DNA of 8,865 nt. Source: Planctomycetota bacterium. Lineage in GTDB: Bacteria > Planctomycetota > Phycisphaerae > Phycisphaerales > UBA1924. Of the stretch, positions 5,267 through 8,865 are shown piece by piece (positions within the stretch are counted from its first letter, which is position 1; the number at the start of each line of letters is the position of its first letter). The position numbers were made by a program, and so were the translations under genes. The notes beneath the pieces were generated by a model that worked only from the letters and a program-made list of their open reading frames with translations, searched no databases and was not told where the DNA came from. The DNA lies in the NCBI GenBank assembly GCA_017303565.1, contig JAFLCM010000076.1:1-8865 (forward strand), read 5' to 3'.

Positions 5267-6364
5267 ATGCGAGCCCCCATCGCCAGACAGACCGCCGCTC
5301 TTGCCGCCCTTGTCCTGGCCCATGGTTCCTCCGCCGGCGTCGTCAACCTCGCCTACAACGCCCCAACCATCGACCGCTGGAACTACCCGTTCGACAGCGC
5401 CCCGGGCTTTGGCGAGACCGCCGCCGTCTTTTCAGCCATCGGCCAGGAAGACGCCTTCCCCGGCTTTTCCTTCGATCAACGCGACGCTCAGATCCTGCTT
5501 GCGTGGGACACCAACGCCCAAGTGTCCCCGCTTCTGGGGACATGTGCCTACCGGGTGACCGCCGCCACCCTCGTCATCTCGACCACCGGCGAGATCCCTT
5601 TCCGCTACGACCCTACCTTCGACCCTCGGGACATCTACCCCGTTGGCGCGACCGACCCCGACCCGGGACGCCCCATCGAGGTTTTCGGCGTCGGCTTCCG
5701 CTCGGGCTGGACCGCGGGAGCCCCGACCCAGACCAACTGCCCGCCGACTCCGGGCTTCCCGTGCTACTACGAGGGCGACATCAACAACGGCGCCCCCGCC
5801 TTTGGGCCCTGCGTCTGCAAGGACCAGCGCTTCGCCTTCGCCACCGATCAGGCCGGCAGCACCCCCCGCGACATCAGCAACAACGTCCGCGACGGCTTCG
5901 AGGTCTCCCCATTCGCGACCGCGCAGTTCGCCGGCGTCACCCCCGGCGCGTACGTGAACGACGCCCGCGACGCATCGTTCACCCTCAACGTCAACGCCGC
6001 CAACGTGCAGGCCTATCTCCGCGAGGCCCTCAACTCCGGGCGGCTCGTGCTCACCGTCTCCAGCCTCCAGCCCGCGACCAGCGCCGGCGGCCCCGGCGGC
6101 GGCGAGTACGCCCGCTTCTTCATGAAAGAGCACCCGCTGGGCAACTCCGGCGGCATCACCCGCTGGGCACGCCTCACCATGACCGTTGAGGTCACCACCC
6201 TCGTCGGCGACCTGAACAACGACGGCGCCGTCACCACCCCCGACCTCACCCTGTTCCTCGGCCAGTTCGGGCAGACCGGCGCCGCTCTCGCCGCCGATTT
6301 CAACTGCGACGGCTTCGTCGGAACGCCCGACCTCGTGCTGTTCCTCGGCTCGTTCGGACGCTGA
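5267..6364 (+). CDS. Secreted protein with C-terminal dockerin-like calcium loops
   Basis: A 365-residue exported protein, function unknown. Residues 1-23 are a signal peptide (AALAALVLAHGSSA, cleavage near residue 23). The central 25-310 region is beta-rich; AYRVTAATLVISTTGEIPF (94-112) and the segment around LREALNSGRLVLTVSSL (251-267) recall DNRLRE/CBM96-like carbohydrate-binding sandwiches, but this is only a resemblance. Cys at 93, 158, 166, 182 and 184 could form disulphides. The C-terminus has two EF-hand-like loops: D315-L-N-N-D-G with D326, and D344-F-N-C-D-G with D355, each followed by a hydrophobic helix (DLTLFLGQFG, DLVLFLGSFG). This is the dockerin-like repeat seen at the end of many planctomycete secreted proteins and is probably calcium-binding and structural or docking. 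ATG at 5267 is chosen because it places the signal peptide at the N-terminus; the frame upstream to 5150 lacks signal-peptide character. Confidence 0.8.
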   Translation: MRAPIARQTAALAALVLAHGSSAGVVNLAYNAPTIDRWNYPFDSAPGFGETAAVFSAIGQEDAFPGFSFDQRDAQILLAWDTNAQVSPLLGTCAYRVTAATLVISTTGEIPFRYDPTFDPRDIYPVGATDPDPGRPIEVFGVGFRSGWTAGAPTQTNCPPTPGFPCYYEGDINNGAPAFGPCVCKDQRFAFATDQAGSTPRDISNNVRDGFEVSPFATAQFAGVTPGAYVNDARDASFTLNVNAANVQAYLREALNSGRLVLTVSSLQPATSAGGPGGGEYARFFMKEHPLGNSGGITRWARLTMTVEVTTLVGDLNNDGAVTTPDLTLFLGQFGQTGAALAADFNCDGFVGTPDLVLFLGSFGR

Positions 6365-6416
6365 AAGACCCCGCCCGCCTCCCCGCGCGCTCCGCCCCTG
6401 GCCCGCCGCGGAACGC

Positions 6417-6422
6417 TACAGT
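6417..6422 (+). promoter_or_regulatory. Possible -10 box for a leaderless trpF mRNA
   Basis: TACAGT (four of six consensus, TANNNT form) ends six bases before the trpF ATG at 6429, and no Shine-Dalgarno sequence is present. The same geometry occurs at 1409, 2090 and, on the minus strand, 8724. Confidence 0.35.
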
Positions 6423-6428
6423 CCGGCG

Positions 6429-7070
6429 ATGAGACGGACGCGCATCAAGATCTGCGGCATCACCGACGAAGAGTCCGCGCTGGTCGCCGCCGAGTGCGGT
6501 GCCGACGCGGTCGGCTTCGTCTTTTTCAAGGGCTCCAAGCGCTACATCGAGCCGGCCCGCGCCTGGGAGATCGCCTCGGTGCTCCCCCCGTTCGTCCACA
6601 CGGTCGGCCTGTTCGTCAACGCCAAGACCGCCGCCATCGACGAGGTCCGCGAGGCCTTCCCCTTCGAGATCACCCAGCTCCACGGCAACGAGCCCGAGCC
6701 GATCGTCCGCGAGTGCCTCCCGCCGATCATCAAGGCCGTCCGCTTCGACCCCGCGACGATCGAGCACGACCTCCGCACCTGGAGCCTTGTCTCTGAGGTC
6801 AGCGCCGTGCTCGTGGACGGCTCGTCCGGGGGCGAGGGCGTCGCCTTCGACTGGCAGGCGCTCGCGGATGTGAGCGAGCATTCCGATCACCCGCTCATCG
6901 TCGCGGGCGGGCTCACGCCGGAGAACGTCGCCGACGCGATCCGCACCGTCCGCCCCTGGGGCGTTGATGTGTCGAGCGGGGTCGAGAGCGCACCGGGAGT
7001 GAAAGACGCCGACAAGATCGCCGAGTTCTGCCGGGCGGTCCGGGAGGCCGACCTCGACCTCGACGAGTAA
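6429..7070 (+). CDS. trpF: Phosphoribosylanthranilate isomerase (TrpF)
   Basis: This enzyme catalyses the third committed step of tryptophan synthesis, the Amadori rearrangement of N-(5-phosphoribosyl)anthranilate to CdRP, in the cytoplasm. The 213 residues fit the usual length of about 200-215 for a monofunctional (beta/alpha)8 barrel. Visible motifs are RIKICGIT (5-12) with catalytic base C9, GADAVGFVF (24-32), SKRYI (36-40), VGLFVN (59-64), QLHGNE (83-88), VLVD (127-130) with the probable general acid D130, GGEGVAFDW (134-142), the phosphate-binding IVAGGLTPENV (157-167) and GVDVSSGVE (178-186) followed by PGVKD. The active site looks complete. It starts 64 bases after the preceding gene, and no other trp gene is in view, so trp genes are probably dispersed in this genome. 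The tail EADLDLDE is acidic and probably disordered. Confidence 0.95.
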   Translation: MRRTRIKICGITDEESALVAAECGADAVGFVFFKGSKRYIEPARAWEIASVLPPFVHTVGLFVNAKTAAIDEVREAFPFEITQLHGNEPEPIVRECLPPIIKAVRFDPATIEHDLRTWSLVSEVSAVLVDGSSGGEGVAFDWQALADVSEHSDHPLIVAGGLTPENVADAIRTVRPWGVDVSSGVESAPGVKDADKIAEFCRAVREADLDLDE

Positions 7071-7275
7071 TCGCTTTCATGCGTCAGTAGAGCGCTACAC
7101 CGCGGGGTTGTTCGCAGCGTGGTCGTCGCCGGCGCGTCCCACAGACGCGACACCGAAACCGCTGGCTTTCTCGCCATTTCCGAACCCGCTCCATGGTTTT
7201 CCCCGATCATCGGGGTAGAGTTGACGCGCAGGGATGTGCGAAGCCCGACCACTGCGCGGGAGCAAGGAACGGAGC
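7071..7275 (+). promoter_or_regulatory. Intergenic region with palindrome and possible promoter
   Basis: I see no gene in these 205 bases. They contain a palindromic hairpin CCCCGA-TCA-TCGGGG (7201-7215), directly followed by TAGAGT (7216-7221, four of six -10 consensus) on the plus strand. AAGGA (7264-7268), seven bases before the ATG at 7276, is a good ribosome site. A palindrome abutting a -10 box would suit an operator for the small downstream gene. No clear -35 is visible. No T-run follows the hairpin, so it is not a terminator for trpF. Confidence 0.35.
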
Positions 7276-7518
7276 ATGAGAGCCTCACGCGACATCCGAA
7301 TCGACCTCACCCCGCCCGCCCACCAGCGCCCGCTGCTGACCGCGCGGAACCCGGCGCTGCTCCCCGCCGCGCGGGAGAGCACCACGCCAAAGCCTCAGAT
7401 CCAAGTCGAGCGTCGCCCGATGGGTTCGGCACTCGCCACGCCCGCCGGGCGCACCGCGACCCCCTTCGCCGCGCCCAGCGCCAGCGAGCAGGGCTCGATC
7501 GCCGAGCCCGTCAACTGA
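7276..7518 (+). CDS. Small Ala/Pro-rich protein, unknown function
   Basis: An 80-residue protein that I do not recognise. It is rich in Ala, Pro, Arg, Thr and Ser, has no hydrophobic segment or Cys, and looks largely disordered; the acidic end reads SIAEPVN. Support for a real gene is the AAGGA site (7264-7268) seven bases before ATG, G/C-rich third positions like those of its neighbours, and a stop placed five bases before the end of the convergent gene, so the two frames do not overlap. The frame continues upstream to 7234, but only ATG at 7276 has a ribosome site. It could be a regulator partner or linker-type protein; nothing in the sequence decides. Confidence 0.5.
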   Translation: MRASRDIRIDLTPPAHQRPLLTARNPALLPAARESTTPKPQIQVERRPMGSALATPAGRTATPFAAPSASEQGSIAEPVN

Positions 7519-7529
7519 ACGGCTCAGTT
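7513..7529. terminator. Inverted repeat spanning two convergent stop codons
   Basis: AACTGA (7513-7518) and TCAGTT (7524-7529) pair perfectly over a 5-base loop, and each arm contains the TGA stop of one of the convergent genes. The shared stops explain three of the six paired bases. There is no T-run on either side, so a role in bidirectional termination is only possible. Confidence 0.25.
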
Positions 7530-8234
7530 CTCCCCGGTCTCCGCCCACGCGTGCCCCTCGACGCCGTGGAGCGATTCCATCGCCACCATCGCCGGCTCGA
7601 TCGCCGCCAGCGCCCGCTCCAGCGACTCGACGTTCAGCGCGCCCGAGAACAGGACCGCGAGTTTCCCCTCGCGCACCCACAGCCCCGCAAACGTCTTGTG
7701 CTGCGCCGCCAGCACGCCCATCAGTTCCGGGGTGAGCAACGCCCGTTTCCAATCCGGGTCGGCGGCCTCCACGACCCACTCGGACTCGAAGGAAGCGGCC
7801 CCGTCCGCCGGGTCCGGCTTCTTGAACAGCGACCGGACCGCCGCCACCAGCGCGTTGCGGCGCTGCACCGAGAACGCCGGCCACGCCGGGCAGTCGTACG
7901 CCGCCACCGTGTGCGTCACCGCGTGCGCCGATTTGCCCGTGCTCACGACGTACGTGTGCGAGAACGCCGTCAGGTCACGGCCCGAGTCCAGCCGCCCGTA
8001 CAGGATGTTCGTCGCCTTGCCGCTGCTCTTCAGCGGCTTCACCGCGCTCCACGCCTTCACGAACTCCTTGTCGCCCTTTTCCAGGATCGCCAGGCCCAGC
8101 CGCTCGGCGAGCGCCCTCAACTCCGCCGCCCGTTGCCGGGCCACCTTCGCCCCGCGGATGGCCAGCGCCACCGCGATCGCCAGCAGGAAGCCCACGAACA
8201 CCACCGGGATCACCCAGCGCGGGAACGGGCTCAT
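7524..8234 (-). CDS. Membrane-anchored protein, DUF3137-like, unknown function
   Basis: A 236-residue protein with one N-terminal membrane helix (about 8-26, VIPVVFVGFLLAIAVALAI), a basic, probably cytoplasmic helix after it (27-48) and a soluble alpha/beta domain. The segment ESEWVVEAADPDWKRALLTP (150-169) followed by strands GLWVREGKLAVLFSG (184-198) resembles the DUF3137-type pattern, in which a protein value is compared with a threshold-like fold; the family has no known function. I see no catalytic motif. ATG at 8234 is preceded five bases upstream by AAAGGAGG (8247-8240), the strongest ribosome site in the window. It lies 31 bases after the stop of the gene at 8266-8712, so the two are probably one operon, and it converges on the small gene at 7276. 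Confidence 0.7.
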   Translation of the reverse strand: MSPFPRWVIPVVFVGFLLAIAVALAIRGAKVARQRAAELRALAERLGLAILEKGDKEFVKAWSAVKPLKSSGKATNILYGRLDSGRDLTAFSHTYVVSTGKSAHAVTHTVAAYDCPAWPAFSVQRRNALVAAVRSLFKKPDPADGAASFESEWVVEAADPDWKRALLTPELMGVLAAQHKTFAGLWVREGKLAVLFSGALNVESLERALAAIEPAMVAMESLHGVEGHAWAETGEN

Positions 8235-8239
8235 CGCGG

Positions 8240-8247
8240 CCTCCTTT
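8240..8247 (-). promoter_or_regulatory. Strong ribosome binding site of the second operon gene
   Basis: AAAGGAGG on the minus strand lies five bases before ATG at 8234, near-perfect complementarity to the 16S rRNA tail. It contrasts with the first gene of the operon, which has none. Confidence 0.7.
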
Positions 8248-8265
8248 GCGGTCGCCTCGGCCCGA

Positions 8266-8712
8266 TCAGCCCAGCGGCGTGAACGTCGCCCCCGGCAGCA
8301 CGTGCGTCGTCACCAGGTCGCCCACCTTGAACTGCTCGGCGCGCTGCAACTCGCCCACCTTCAGCACGATCGGCATCGGGCACGCCACCGTCACCGTGCC
8401 GGGCCCGTTCGCCGAGGCGTTCACCTCGACCACCCGCCCTTGCACGATGCGCGGACGCCCCATCACCGGCTCGACGAACTGCCCGCCGGACTTCAGCGCA
8501 TCGATCCGCCGCGCCTGCCCCTTGATGATCCCCAGCACCCTTTTGCCCACCGCCGAGGTCACCGGGCGCTCCGGCGCCAGGTGCAACTGGTAGTCACTCG
8601 CGGGGAACGACACCACCACCTTCGACGCGGAGGCCTCAACCAGAACCCCGCGAGCCTCCGAGGGCGTCGACGCGGCGGGGACCGACGACAAGGTATTCAG
8701 CGCAACGGACAT
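8266..8712 (-). CDS. Beta-rich protein of unknown function
   Basis: A 148-residue protein that I do not recognise. After a disordered N-terminus (1-20) it alternates short beta strands: RGVLVEASASKVVVSFPA (21-38), YQLHLA (41-46), RIVQGRVVEVNAS (88-100), GTVTVACPMPIVLKVG (105-120) and FKVGDLVTTHVLP (128-140). This suggests a small barrel of OB or PilZ/PRC-like size, but no motif decides. There is no signal peptide or membrane segment. It is probably the first gene of an operon with the membrane protein downstream. ATG at 8712 has no Shine-Dalgarno sequence; a TAGGAT box sits six bases before it, so the mRNA may be leaderless. Confidence 0.7.
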   Translation of the reverse strand: MSVALNTLSSVPAASTPSEARGVLVEASASKVVVSFPASDYQLHLAPERPVTSAVGKRVLGIIKGQARRIDALKSGGQFVEPVMGRPRIVQGRVVEVNASANGPGTVTVACPMPIVLKVGELQRAEQFKVGDLVTTHVLPGATFTPLG

Positions 8713-8718
8713 GCCCCC

Positions 8719-8746
8719 ATCCTACGAGCCCGACCGGGACAAGCAA
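8719..8746 (-). promoter_or_regulatory. Promoter of the two-gene minus-strand operon
   Basis: On the minus strand TTGCTT (8746-8741) and TAGGAT (8724-8719) are separated by 16 bases, a near-standard sigma-70 layout, although each box matches the consensus only partly. The -10 box ends six bases before ATG at 8712, which predicts a transcript starting at or next to the ATG. Confidence 0.4.
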
Positions 8747-8759
8747 CCCGGCCCATTCT

Positions 8760-8787
8760 CCACTCCCCACTGGCCACTCCCCACTGG
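8760..8787. repeat. Perfect 14-bp tandem duplication
   Basis: CCACTCCCCACTGG occurs twice head to tail (8760-8773 and 8774-8787), in the 81-base gap between the partial gene at the right edge and the operon promoter. The third base set CTCC follows. It lies outside coding sequence. Confidence 0.7.
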
Positions 8788-8793
8788 CTCCTC

Positions 8794-8865
8794 TTACCCC
8801 ACCGCCGCCCGCACCCGCGCCAGCGTCTCCAGCAGCCCCGGCACATCGTCGAGCGCCAGCATGGT
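8794..8865 (-). CDS. C-terminal end of a minus-strand gene (partial)
   Basis: The minus-strand frame from the window edge reads TMLALDDVPGLLETLARVRA and three more residues (AVG is the end), then TAA (8796-8794). The 23 residues are an amphipathic helix-like tail with codon bias typical of the window. The orientation matches the operon downstream of it, 81 bases away. No family can be named from this fragment. Confidence 0.6.
   Translation of the reverse strand, partial: TMLALDDVPGLLETLARVRAAVG

Noticed and set aside
7119..8282. Open frame of 387 codons on the plus strand
   Set aside because: Its sequence is Arg/His/Pro-rich and runs antisense to the convincing membrane-protein gene. It also overlaps the better-supported small gene at 7276 in another frame.
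1..8865. CRISPR array, tRNA/rRNA genes, insertion sequence or phage genes
   Set aside because: I saw no regularly spaced repeats, no tRNA-like cloverleaf or TTCRANY-type arm, and no transposase, integrase or structural phage protein.

Overview
The window looks like chromosomal DNA from a planctomycete, most likely of the class Phycisphaerae. It is very GC-rich. It holds three kinds of exported protein that occur together in that group: a protein ending in a PEP-CTERM-like anchor (proline motif, hydrophobic stretch, run of Arg), a pseudopilin whose C-terminus carries the DG-H motif of the planctomycete H-X9-DG family, and a secreted protein ending in two dockerin-like calcium loops. The lineage is inferred from these traits, not from a marker gene.

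Layout, left to right. The first 44 bases are probably the tail of an upstream plus-strand gene. Then come, on the plus strand, a PilT/PilU-type retraction ATPase (189-1355), a small antitoxin/PIN-toxin pair (1420-2050) and a fusion of a cobalamin-binding domain with a MeaB-like GTPase (2104-3246). Two minus-strand genes follow: the PEP-CTERM-like surface protein (3324-3992), which ends at a strong intrinsic terminator, and the pseudopilin (4175-5095). The pseudopilin is divergent from the secreted dockerin-like protein (5267-6364, plus). Next are trpF (6429-7070, plus) and a small Ala/Pro-rich protein (7276-7518, plus), which converges on a two-gene minus-strand operon of unrecognised proteins (8712 down to 7524). 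The window ends in the C-terminus of another minus-strand gene.

Functionally this is a mixed housekeeping and cell-surface region, not one pathway. The cobalamin/GTPase fusion implies an acyl-CoA mutase catalytic subunit encoded elsewhere. TrpF stands alone, away from other trp genes. The PilT-like ATPase has no pilus partner beside it. The secreted block (3324-6364) places three differently sorted exported proteins side by side.

Points most worth a second look: (1) the PIN toxin has its catalytic DTN motif upstream of every standard start codon, and an ACG codon sits exactly where ATG would be expected; (2) the cobalamin-binding/GTPase fusion resembles IcmF without its mutase domain; (3) four genes have a TANNNT box 5-8 bases before ATG and no Shine-Dalgarno, which suggests leaderless mRNAs, while other genes in the window have clear Shine-Dalgarno sites. 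I did not find a convincing wholly new multi-gene system.
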